NCBI GenBank assembly: GCA_002308575.1
Contig: DBVY01000011.1
Location: 1-14,578, forward strand
Direction: 5' to 3'
Length of the DNA stretch: 14,578 nucleotides
Source of the DNA: Christensenella sp. UBA1252
Lineage (GTDB): Bacteria; Bacillota; Clostridia; Christensenellales; CAG-1252
In this document: positions 1 to 7,182 of the stretch, piece after piece
Layout: each line of letters starts with the position of its first letter
How positions within the stretch are numbered: the stretch's first letter is position 1
The notes under the pieces: model-generated
The model's input: the letters and a program-made list of their open reading frames with translations, nothing else
What the model was told of the DNA's origin: nothing
The model's database searches: none
Position numbers and translations under genes: made by a program

Positions 1-87
1 CTCGGTCAGCAGAGCGATCTGGACTTCGGGAGAACCGGTATCGCCTTCGCTGCGTGCGTACTTTGCAATGATTTCGCTTTTTTCCAT
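1..87 (-). CDS. rpsO: 30S ribosomal protein S15, N-terminal part (cut by window edge)
   Basis: The 29 residues present begin [20 protein letters not shown] and continue EVQIALLTE. The [14 protein letters not shown] stretch is the family signature of ribosomal protein S15, which binds 16S rRNA early in assembly of the small-subunit platform. S15 is usually about 88 residues, so roughly a third is visible; the rest lies beyond position 1. The start is supported by a strong ribosome binding site, GGAGGT, at 94-99, six bases before the ATG. The gene follows hemZ on the same strand but has its own promoter and a leader of about 80 bases. In other bacteria S15 represses its own translation through its leader; whether that happens here is inference. 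Confidence 0.95.
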   Translation of the reverse strand, partial: MEKSEIIAKYARSEGDTGSPEVQIALLTE

Positions 88-166
88 AATTTTACCTCCG
101 ATGGAAATTTTTAGATTCGCCGCAAGCGCAGTAAGACGTAAGCGACTCGCCGAACCGAGCGCGCGG
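88..166 (-). promoter_or_regulatory. GC-rich structured leader of rpsO, possible S15 autoregulatory element
   Basis: Between the predicted transcription start and the rpsO ribosome binding site the minus strand can fold. GGTTCG (151-156) pairs with CGAATC (114-119). Inside, GTCGC (142-146) can pair with GCGGC (119-123), sharing one base with the outer stem, or GCG/CGC can close a small hairpin at 142-150. S15 leaders in several phyla bind S15 through such helical junctions with a GU/GC motif. I see pairing potential only; no specific S15-binding motif was confirmed. Confidence 0.35.
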
Positions 167-173
167 TATATAT

Positions 174-203
174 AATATAACATCACGAAAAAGAATAAGT
201 AAA
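174..203 (-). promoter_or_regulatory. Predicted sigma-A promoter of rpsO
   Basis: On the minus strand the -10 box is TATATT (174-179), preceded by TG plus one base, which makes an extended -10. The best -35 is TTTACT (198-203), 18 bases upstream. The -35 box lies only a few bases after the hemZ stop codon at 208-210. The extended -10 compensates for the weak -35. Transcription should start near 167, giving a leader of about 80 bases. Confidence 0.6.
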
Positions 204-207
204 GCGA

Positions 208-1605
208 TTAGCCCTTGAAAAACTCGATTTTTTTGTCGATGATCTCGCCGATGCGTTCGAGATAGCCTTTGATCTCTTTGACTTCTGCAAGCCGACGGAT
301 CAAACCGTCCCCGAAAATGCGCTTGGAAATCGCGCCTGCGCCGGACGCGTAAACGTCGTGCGTTTCTTCCATAATGTCAACGTTGTATTTGCAAATTTTC
401 CCTTTTTTCGCATAGCCGACGTTTTCGAGCCTACCCGTCGTGTTCTTTTGGCGATACATATAGTATGGCGAATACCCTGCCTTTTCAAGCGTTTCGAGCG
501 CATAGGAAGACATCTTTTCCGCGGTGCGGTCGCTGAAATTGTCGTATTTTTGCTCGGCGAAAACGCTTCCGCGTTTGATCGAAAGCGAATGGACGGTAAT
601 ATTCTCGGGCGCAAGGTCGATCGCCTGATCGAGCGAATACTTAAAATCCTCGAACGTTTCGCCGGGAAGCATCGTTATAAAATCCATATTAACGTCGAAC
701 GCGCCGCCGTCGCGCACGGCACGATACGCACGATAAATGTCTTCGACCGAATGGCGTCGACCGATCAGATCCAACGTTTCCTGCTTAAAGGTTTGCGGAT
801 TGACCGAAACGCGGGTCACACCGCGCCTATTCATCACGGCGATTTTTTCTTCCGTCAACGTTTCGGGGCGCCCCGCTTCGACCGTAAATTCCTCACCTTT
901 TGCGTCGATCGCTTCGAGAACGCGATCGAGAAGCTCGGGCGAAAGCGAAGTCGGCGTTCCCCCTCCGACGTAAATCGCGCGGCGGGGCTTCTTCGGGACG
1001 GCGCAACGGATATCTCGGATCAGCGCGTCCACATAAAGGGGCAGATTCCCTTTTTTCGGGTTGATGACTTCGGACAGAAAACTGCAATAGTGGCAACGGC
1101 TCGGGCAAAACGGGATATTCACGAAGAAATCGTACTTCTCCGTTTCGGTGGCGTACGTTCCCTTTTGCGTGTCTACGATCGTGCGAACGAGGCGCGCTTT
1201 TTCTTCCGAAACGCGAAAATACTCGACCAATTCTTTTTCAGGGTCTTTGCCCTCTTCCAAAAGCTCGTAAAAGAGTTTGGTCGGGCGGATACCCGTCAGC
1301 GAACCATAAGAGAGAGTGCGGTTTAAAGCAGCGGATAAAAAGTCGTAAAAATCACGTTTCAGAAAGCGTTTGAGCTGGCGTTTCACAAGAAGCGGAGAGT
1401 CCGAATTTTGAATTTCGTATTTTCTTGAAATCGTCGGATAATTCTTGCATTTTATATTCGTTTCCGCAACAGTTCCCTCTGCCGTTACGACCGCGGAAAC
1501 CGCCTCTCCTTCGGGCGAAAGAGAAGCAAACGGTTCGAAGGCGCGAACGACGTCTTCGAGCTCGTGCTGATAAGATTCCCCTGTCGTTTCAATCTTCCAT
1601 TTCAT
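208..1605 (-). CDS. hemZ: HemZ-type radical SAM coproporphyrinogen III oxidase-like protein
   Basis: This 465-residue protein carries the radical SAM cluster motif C167-x3-C171-x2-C174 in FVNIPFCPSRCHYCSF, followed by the SAM-binding GGGTPTS at about 214-220. The N-terminal region with NRTLSYGSLTGIRPTKL (about 95-111) is typical of the HemZ branch of the HemN superfamily. HemN-type enzymes oxidatively decarboxylate coproporphyrinogen III to protoporphyrinogen IX without oxygen. HemZ proteins are far less studied, and no other heme gene is in this window, so the substrate is uncertain. The ATG at 1605 overlaps the TGA of the upstream hydrolase gene (ATGA), and a start there matches the family length. 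The open frame extends upstream to 1770, but that part lies inside the neighbouring gene. The ribosome binding site is weak, suggesting translational coupling. No terminator is visible before rpsO. Confidence 0.85.
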   Translation of the reverse strand: MKWKIETTGESYQHELEDVVRAFEPFASLSPEGEAVSAVVTAEGTVAETNIKCKNYPTISRKYEIQNSDSPLLVKRQLKRFLKRDFYDFLSAALNRTLSYGSLTGIRPTKLFYELLEEGKDPEKELVEYFRVSEEKARLVRTIVDTQKGTYATETEKYDFFVNIPFCPSRCHYCSFLSEVINPKKGNLPLYVDALIRDIRCAVPKKPRRAIYVGGGTPTSLSPELLDRVLEAIDAKGEEFTVEAGRPETLTEEKIAVMNRRGVTRVSVNPQTFKQETLDLIGRRHSVEDIYRAYRAVRDGGAFDVNMDFITMLPGETFEDFKYSLDQAIDLAPENITVHSLSIKRGSVFAEQKYDNFSDRTAEKMSSYALETLEKAGYSPYYMYRQKNTTGRLENVGYAKKGKICKYNVDIMEETHDVYASGAGAISKRIFGDGLIRRLAEVKEIKGYLERIGEIIDKKIEFFKG

Positions 1606-2264
1606 AACAAGTCCAAGATCGGATTTGAGGTTTTTTCCCGACCGATTACCGTGTCCGGAAGGGCTTCGAAAACGCCCGAAAAAAGTTCTTTTCCGGGGTT
1701 TATATTCGAATGTCCGCAGTAGACCGACGTTTCGTCCGGAAGCGAAAAGAGCTCGTTTGCGATCGAACATAAAAGATCCTGTTCGTCACCCGTCGGAAAA
1801 TCCGTCCTTCCATAAGAAAACTCGAAAAGCGTATCACCGGAAAAGAGTTCTCCTTCGATTAAATAGCAAGCGCCGCCCGCCGTATGACCGGGCGTTGCGA
1901 TGACTTGTATCTCAAAAGGCGGCAAAGAAAGGATCTCACCGTCCTTTAAAGGGATCGGATTTTTGACCTTTTCGAGCGAAAAACCGAGCGCGATCGAGAG
2001 ATTCGCACGGCCGTTCAGAACTTCCTCTTCCCCGCCCAAAAGATAAACGGGAACGCCGCTGTTTTCAAGCTCAGCCGCACCGAGCGCGTGATCGGCGTGT
2101 CCATGCGTCAAAAGAACCGCGAGAATCTCCCCTTTCACGTTTTTCGCGGCATCGAAAATACGGGCCGCGGTTGCGCCCGGGTCGATCACGAGGATCTTTC
2201 CCTCTTTTTCGAGAAGATAGGTATTTTCGCTTAAATACTCGCCGATCAGTTTGTAAATATTCAT
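1602..2264 (-). CDS. Metallo-beta-lactamase-fold hydrolase (glyoxalase II-like)
   Basis: This 220-residue protein shows the metal-binding motif H54-x-H56-x-D58-H59 in THGHADHALG. Later ligands are H127 in TPGHTAGG, D144 in FSGDTLF and H185 in YCGHSN, a complete dinuclear-metal site. The order and the FSGDTLFEFSYGRTDFPTGD segment resemble the short glyoxalase II-like (YcbL-type) proteins, which act on thioesters or remain uncharacterised. The substrate cannot be read from sequence. It is sandwiched between recJ and hemZ with an ATGA stop/start overlap on each side, so the three genes are probably one translationally coupled unit. Its own ribosome binding site is poor. No signal peptide is seen, so it is likely cytoplasmic. 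Confidence 0.85.
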   Translation of the reverse strand: MNIYKLIGEYLSENTYLLEKEGKILVIDPGATAARIFDAAKNVKGEILAVLLTHGHADHALGAAELENSGVPVYLLGGEEEVLNGRANLSIALGFSLEKVKNPIPLKDGEILSLPPFEIQVIATPGHTAGGACYLIEGELFSGDTLFEFSYGRTDFPTGDEQDLLCSIANELFSLPDETSVYCGHSNINPGKELFSGVFEALPDTVIGREKTSNPILDLL

Positions 2265-4579
2265 TTTTGCTTGGAAAGCGCGGTAATGCGCCTATATAAC
2301 ACAGAGTCGGAGGGTTCTTTGAATTCCTGCGGAAGAAGCGCGAAGTTTTGCCCGATTTTCAAAGATCCGCTTTCATAAAGCGTGTAAAACTTTGCGAGAA
2401 AAGCCGCGACGGACGAAGCCGTTTTGGACGCGAGATCGATCGGTGTAGAAGCCGCATTCCCCGAAAAGACGAACTTTTTAACGTTCGAATAAGCCGCATA
2501 GATGGATTCTCTCGAAAGGTCGATCGCGGAAAATATCTCCTTGAACGGATAACGGTCGGTCACTACGAACAATTCCGCATTCGAGATTTTGTTTAAATAC
2601 GCTAAATACCCTTTCGTGAGCGGCGTATCGAGAAGGACGATGCGTCGATACGCGCAAAGGTCGAAATCGGGCGCGATCACGAGTTCGTTTTCGGGTTCGC
2701 CGAACGGTTGCCCGTAACAGATCGGGATCGAACGATCTCCGAGCGCCTTTTTGAATTCGGAAACGGTTGCCGCGGAAAACGCTACGAACAACGTGCAAAA
2801 ATCGTCGTCGTAAAAAGAATCCTTGGCTTCCGCAAACGTGATCGGCGTAAATTCCGACGGCGCTTCGGGGTACAGATTCGAGCGCAAATAGCGGTTATAC
2901 GCGTAAAGATCAGAGCCCTTTTCAAAGCCTTTCGGAACAGCGTAACCGACCCTCATTTGGACGGATTCCTTGTTTTTGTAAACGTTTTTTCTGCAAGAGG
3001 TCACGAAATCATACGTAACGCCGAAAGATACGCCTTCCGCGAGATACGATGCGCCGAAGGCAACGAGCTCCGCATTGCGATTTAAAGCGCCTTTTACGTG
3101 CGCGGACGACCCCATCGGCGTCAGGTTACAACAGGAAGACGGAAGCTTAAACGTCGGTTTCGGGTTTCCGACACCCGTCGGTTCAAGCAAAGCGACCTCG
3201 TCGCAAAGCGAAAGCGTGATCTCATCGGGCGAAACGGAATAGGACGGCTCTTCTTTGAACTTAAAGGCGGAAATCGGATAGGTTTCCTCTATATACTGTT
3301 CCATCAACTTTCGGGCTTCGATCGCGTTTTCGCGCTTTACGCTGAGCCCCCCTGCCGCTTTATGTCCGCCGAAGCCTTCCAACACGCTTTCCGCGCTCTT
3401 TAAGACCTGATAGATATCGATCCCTTCGGGCGAACGCGCGCTTCCGCGAAGCACGTCCTCTCCCCCGAGAATTACGGCGGGACGATGGAAACGTTTGCTG
3501 AGTTTTCCGGCAATCAATCCGACGATCCCGATATTCCAACTTTCCTTATATAAATAAATGAGTTTGTGCGCGGTCAGATCGACGTCTTTCAGCATTTCGA
3601 ACGCTTCATTGAGCTGCTCGGCTTCCAAAGAACGGCGTAGCTCGTTTTGCGTGTTGAGCTTTTCCACAAGCCCTTCGAGCTCCAAGTACTCGTCCGAAAC
3701 GAAAAGACGAACGACCTCTTTCGCGTCCGACAAACGTCCGAGCGCGTTGATCCGCGGAGCAAGCTGAAAACTGATATCGTATGAGGTCAATTCGTTTTTG
3801 AGATCGCAGGACTCAATCAACATTCGAAGCCCTTTCTTCAAACTTGCGCGCGAATTGATCTTTTTTAAACCGAGATACGCGATCGTGCGATTTTCGTTCG
3901 TCAGAGGAACGACGTCCGCCACCGTTGCGATCGCCGCCATGTCGATATATTTCAAGGCTTCGTCCAAGCCGCCGAGCGCCTGCACGATCTTAAAAGCGAC
4001 GCCCGCGCCGCAAAGGTCGAAAGCGGGACTGTCTTTCGTGAGTTTGGGATTGAGAACGATCGCGTTCGGCAATACGTCCGGAAGCGTGTGGTGATCGGTC
4101 ACGATCAAGTCGATCGCAAGATCTTCGGAAAGGTATTCCGCTTCTTTGACCGAAGAAATGCCGCAATCGACGGTTACGATCAGATCGGGAAAATAGGTTT
4201 CGGCGATCTCTTCGATAGCTTCCACGTTCAGCCCGTAGCCGCTTTCGAAGCGATTCGGAATAAAGTATTCGACGTCAGCGCCGATCGAGGAAAGATATCC
4301 CGAAAGGATCGAAGTCGCCATAATGCCGTCGCAATCGTAATCGCCGTAAACGACGATCTTTTCCTTTTCTTCGATCGCGGTGCGAATTCGTTCGACCGTT
4401 TCTTTCATGCCGACGAGCGCGAACGGATCGGAAAGATCTTGAACGGACGGATGTAAAAAGGCTTTCGCGCTTTCCGCGTCCTCGATCCCGCGCGCGATCA
4501 AAATCTCGGCAAAAAGCGGCGAAACGCTTAGTTCCGCCGATAATGCGCGTATCTTTTCCCGTGATCCGAAATCGTTCAT
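2261..4579 (-). CDS. recJ: Single-stranded-DNA-specific exonuclease RecJ
   Basis: RecJ degrades single-stranded DNA 5' to 3' in recombination and repair. From the ATG at 4579 the protein is 772 residues, close to the usual length in Bacillota. Visible DHH-phosphoesterase motifs are VVYGDYDCDG (D80, D82, D84), VDCG (D138) and TDHH (162-164). Next come the CGAGVAFK core, RINALGRLSDA (about 276-286) and the DHHA1 motif GFGGHKAAGG (402-411), then an OB-fold and the C-terminal domain common in Bacillota RecJ. An in-frame TTG at 4618 would add 13 residues, but those are encoded by a terminator hairpin, so the ATG is preferred. The sequence before this ATG (CAGCGGAAA) is a weak ribosome binding site. 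No promoter of its own was found. The stop overlaps the next start as ATGA. Confidence 0.93.
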   Translation of the reverse strand: MNDFGSREKIRALSAELSVSPLFAEILIARGIEDAESAKAFLHPSVQDLSDPFALVGMKETVERIRTAIEEKEKIVVYGDYDCDGIMATSILSGYLSSIGADVEYFIPNRFESGYGLNVEAIEEIAETYFPDLIVTVDCGISSVKEAEYLSEDLAIDLIVTDHHTLPDVLPNAIVLNPKLTKDSPAFDLCGAGVAFKIVQALGGLDEALKYIDMAAIATVADVVPLTNENRTIAYLGLKKINSRASLKKGLRMLIESCDLKNELTSYDISFQLAPRINALGRLSDAKEVVRLFVSDEYLELEGLVEKLNTQNELRRSLEAEQLNEAFEMLKDVDLTAHKLIYLYKESWNIGIVGLIAGKLSKRFHRPAVILGGEDVLRGSARSPEGIDIYQVLKSAESVLEGFGGHKAAGGLSVKRENAIEARKLMEQYIEETYPISAFKFKEEPSYSVSPDEITLSLCDEVALLEPTGVGNPKPTFKLPSSCCNLTPMGSSAHVKGALNRNAELVAFGASYLAEGVSFGVTYDFVTSCRKNVYKNKESVQMRVGYAVPKGFEKGSDLYAYNRYLRSNLYPEAPSEFTPITFAEAKDSFYDDDFCTLFVAFSAATVSEFKKALGDRSIPICYGQPFGEPENELVIAPDFDLCAYRRIVLLDTPLTKGYLAYLNKISNAELFVVTDRYPFKEIFSAIDLSRESIYAAYSNVKKFVFSGNAASTPIDLASKTASSVAAFLAKFYTLYESGSLKIGQNFALLPQEFKEPSDSVLYRRITALSKQK

Positions 4580-4588
4580 TTTCCGCTG

Positions 4589-4615
4589 AAAAAAGGGGCG
4601 ATTGACTCGCCCCTT
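4589..4615 (-). terminator. Rho-independent terminator after secF
   Basis: On the minus strand AAGGGGCGA (4607-4615) pairs perfectly with TCGCCCCTT (4593-4601) around the 5-base loop GTCAA. This gives a 9-bp stem running into a tract of six U residues (4589-4594). It begins about ten bases after the secF stop and ends ten bases before the recJ ATG. It should close the secDF transcript and separates it from recJ. Confidence 0.9.
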
Positions 4616-4624
4616 CAAAATTTA

Positions 4625-5719
4625 CTACGCGTTGTTACGCTTTCTTTGACTGAGCACGTCCGAGAAATCGTCCTTTTGCTTTTTGGACGGTTTGTCGTAC
4701 GTCACCGTGTTGAGTTTCTTGTTCTTATGATCGATGATCGCACGGCGGATCAAAACGTAGATCGTCGGCGCAAGGATCAACGAAGAATAAGTACCGCCGA
4801 TCAAACCGAACATGATCGGCCACGCGAATTGACGAAGGCTCGTTACGCCGAAGATTCCCAACAAAAAAACCGGGATCATCGTCGTCAAGGTAGAAACCGC
4901 GGAACGCGTAAAGGTGGAGTTGACCGCCTCTTCGGTGTACTCTTCGAGGGGCACTTTTCCGACCTTCGGCGCAAGGCGCATATTCTCACGCAAACGGTCG
5001 AACACGACGATCGTGTTGTTGATCGAGTACGCAACGATCGTGATGACCGCAGCGACGTAGGTCGTGTTGACTTCGATATGGAAGATGATCGTAAACGCAA
5101 CCATCATCACAACGTCGTGGATCAAGGCGCACAATGCGGAAAGACCGCTCCAAAGTTCGAATCGAATCGCAATATACACAAGCATGACCGCGAAGATAAC
5201 GACGAGAGAAATGATCGCTTTCTTCAAAAGATCTTTCGCGGAAGACGCGCTGATGGATTCGAGAGAAATGTCGTCCGCCGTAACGTTATTGTACTTCGCG
5301 GCGATCGAATCTTTCAACGCTTGGTTGCTCTCTTCGATATCCGCTTTGCTGTTTTGGTATTTCAAAAGGACGGCGGCGTCCGCGCCCGTTCCGCTCTTTT
5401 GGATATAGCTGACGTTGAAGCCTTGATCTTCGATCATCTTGCGAATTTCTTTGCTGTACTCATTATAAGAAGCCTCGTCGTCAAGCTCGTTGCCGATGTT
5501 TACGGTCATAACCGTACCGCCCGTAAAGTCGATACCGAGGTTCATACCGTTCGATGCGCTGCCGCCGACCGCCGCAAAGATCGAGAACACGATAATCGCA
5601 ACGAGAACGATAACGAGCGGAACCGCAAACCAAATACGATACTTCGGAAGGAAGTGAACGTTATACGAGCTGAGGTCTAATTTTCTGATGCTGAAATCTT
5701 TCATGCTGTGCTTACTCAT
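4625..5719 (-). CDS. secF: Protein translocase subunit SecF
   Basis: SecF pairs with SecD in the membrane and uses the proton or sodium gradient to pull exported proteins out of the SecYEG channel. The 364-residue protein has a first membrane helix at about 30-51 and the SecF signature LGIDFTGGT (61-69) at the start of the extracytoplasmic domain. Five further helices follow, including the conserved YSINNTIVVFDRLRENMR region. The chosen ATG at 5719 overlaps the end of secD by 8 bases and is preceded by a strong GGAGGAGGT site. A second ATG at 5704 would also be in frame but has no comparable site. SecD and SecF are separate genes here, unlike the fused SecDF of Bacillus subtilis. A terminator follows directly. 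Confidence 0.95.
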   Translation of the reverse strand: MSKHSMKDFSIRKLDLSSYNVHFLPKYRIWFAVPLVIVLVAIIVFSIFAAVGGSASNGMNLGIDFTGGTVMTVNIGNELDDEASYNEYSKEIRKMIEDQGFNVSYIQKSGTGADAAVLLKYQNSKADIEESNQALKDSIAAKYNNVTADDISLESISASSAKDLLKKAIISLVVIFAVMLVYIAIRFELWSGLSALCALIHDVVMMVAFTIIFHIEVNTTYVAAVITIVAYSINNTIVVFDRLRENMRLAPKVGKVPLEEYTEEAVNSTFTRSAVSTLTTMIPVFLLGIFGVTSLRQFAWPIMFGLIGGTYSSLILAPTIYVLIRRAIIDHKNKKLNTVTYDKPSKKQKDDFSDVLSQRKRNNA

Positions 5720-7115
5720 TTTCGCCGACCTCCTCCAAAGAAGTCAAATCTGCGGAAGCGCCGCCGGCGGATTCTTCTTTGTTTTTGTTATACAGGTTGT
5801 AGAGCTTCGGATTCTCTCTATTGAACGCGAGGAAGCTGCTGACGAGAAGCCTCGTAATAACAAGCGCGGTAAAGATACTGATGATGATACCGATCGCAAG
5901 CGTAAGCGCGAAGCTCTTGATGCTGGACGTTCCGAGCAAGTACATAACCAAGCAACCGAGAAGAGTCGTAATGTTACCGTCCATAATCGCGGAGATGGAT
6001 TTGCGGAAGCCCGAGCTGACCGCGGTCTGGATCGAGATCTCACCCGTTCCGGAACGATATTCGTCCTTGATACGGGAGAAGATAATAACGTTCGCGTCGA
6101 CCGCCATACCGATACTGATCAAGACGCCCGCGATACCGGAGAGCGTAAGCTGAACCCACGGGAACACCGAAAGGATAAAGATATAAGTGATGATGTAATA
6201 GGACAACGCAAGACCCGAAGCAACACCGAGCAATCTGTAAAGGAAGATCAACAGCAAGATGATGAGTCCGATCGCGATCGCGCCGATGATCAAGCTCGTG
6301 GAAAGAGCGTTTACACCAAGGGTCGCGGAGATCTCACGGCTTTCGACGAGCTTCAATTCAACGTCGAACGCGCCCGCGAGAAGTTTGGTTGCCATTTCGC
6401 TCGCCGCAGTATAGCTCGAAGCCCATTCTTCGCTTGTGATGATCGCGCTGCCGTTCGTGATAACGCTGTTGACCGTCGGTCCCATGACCCACTCGCCGTT
6501 GATCCAAACGTTCAAGGCTTTTCCGTTAAGTTCGGTCGTGGCTTTCGCGAAACGATCGGTTCCGTAGCTGTCGAATTTGATCGCGACGACGTAATTCTTA
6601 TCGTTATCGACGGACACGTATGCGTCTTCAAGGTTTTTACCGGTGACCCACAGACCTTCGTCCGTAAGCTCTTCGTCCTTCCCTTCCGAGCGGAATTCCA
6701 AGCTGGACGGCGTACCGATCAAGTTAAACAGGGTTTCGGGATCGGACACGTCCGGCACTTCGACCCTGATGCGATCGTCGCCTACTTTGCTGACGGACGC
6801 TTCGGTGTAACCTTTATCGTAAAGCATGTTGGAAAGTTGCTCGACAGTTCCGTCCATACGAGAACTTAAATTCTTCGTATCGGACGAATTGGCCTCGAAC
6901 ACGGCGTAAACGCCGCCTTTCATATCCAATCCCAAACTGATCGTTTTGGGATAAGCGACATAGTCCCAAACTCCAAGCTCGCCGTGATCGAGAGAAACGA
7001 AAGCGAAAACCGCTCCCGCCGCGATCAAAACGCCGATGATCACGAAAACGGCAATTGCTTTGCCTTTCGTCATCTTCGGCCCGGAGTTCATTTCTTTCGG
7101 TATGTTCCTGTTCAC
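5712..7115 (-). CDS. secD: Protein translocase subunit SecD
   Basis: SecD is the partner of SecF in the Sec accessory complex. The 467-residue protein has an N-terminal membrane helix (about 19-40) and the SecD signature TISLGLDMKGGVY (58-70). An extracytoplasmic domain of roughly 220 residues comes next. A five-helix bundle from about residue 272 includes LSGIAGVLISIGMAVDANVI, with D340 in the conserved GMAVDANV motif. It is much shorter than the 615-residue Escherichia coli SecD, as usual in Gram-positives. The start is a GTG at 7113-7115 with an excellent AGGAGG site 8 bases upstream; a later ATG at 7091 lacks such spacing. A near-consensus promoter sits between this gene and scfB. Confidence 0.94.
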   Translation of the reverse strand: MNRNIPKEMNSGPKMTKGKAIAVFVIIGVLIAAGAVFAFVSLDHGELGVWDYVAYPKTISLGLDMKGGVYAVFEANSSDTKNLSSRMDGTVEQLSNMLYDKGYTEASVSKVGDDRIRVEVPDVSDPETLFNLIGTPSSLEFRSEGKDEELTDEGLWVTGKNLEDAYVSVDNDKNYVVAIKFDSYGTDRFAKATTELNGKALNVWINGEWVMGPTVNSVITNGSAIITSEEWASSYTAASEMATKLLAGAFDVELKLVESREISATLGVNALSTSLIIGAIAIGLIILLLIFLYRLLGVASGLALSYYIITYIFILSVFPWVQLTLSGIAGVLISIGMAVDANVIIFSRIKDEYRSGTGEISIQTAVSSGFRKSISAIMDGNITTLLGCLVMYLLGTSSIKSFALTLAIGIIISIFTALVITRLLVSSFLAFNRENPKLYNLYNKNKEESAGGASADLTSLEEVGENE

Positions 7116-7153
7116 AAATAGAGCCTCCTAAAAAATCAGAGTAACAATTATTT

Positions 7154-7182
7154 ATTATATAAATAAGTAAACTATAAGTCAA
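7154..7182 (-). promoter_or_regulatory. Predicted sigma-A promoter of secDF
   Basis: On the minus strand a -35 box TTGACT (7177-7182) and a perfect -10 box TATAAT (7154-7159) are separated by exactly 17 bases. The -35 box contains the TGA stop codon of scfB. Transcription should start near 7147, giving a leader of about 30 bases before the secD GTG. No terminator is seen between scfB and secD, so read-through from scfAB can add to this promoter. Confidence 0.85.

Noticed and set aside
1606..1770. A 55-residue upstream extension of the hemZ reading frame
   Set aside because: It lies entirely within the hydrolase gene, has no family similarity, and the ATG at 1605 gives the ATGA overlap and expected protein length.
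3927..3934. GCGATCGC words suggesting a HIP1-like iterated palindrome
   Set aside because: Only a few exact copies were seen, inside coding sequence; the abundance of GATCG words fits Ala/Ile/Asp codon use.
4580..4618. TTG start adding 13 residues to RecJ
   Set aside because: The extra codons are the two arms of the secF terminator hairpin; the ATG at 4579 fits the family better.
4646..6869. Long plus-strand open frames opposite secF and secD (over 340 codons each)
   Set aside because: Their products are rich in Arg, Asp and His with no recognisable domain, and they mirror the codon pattern of the real Sec genes on the other strand.
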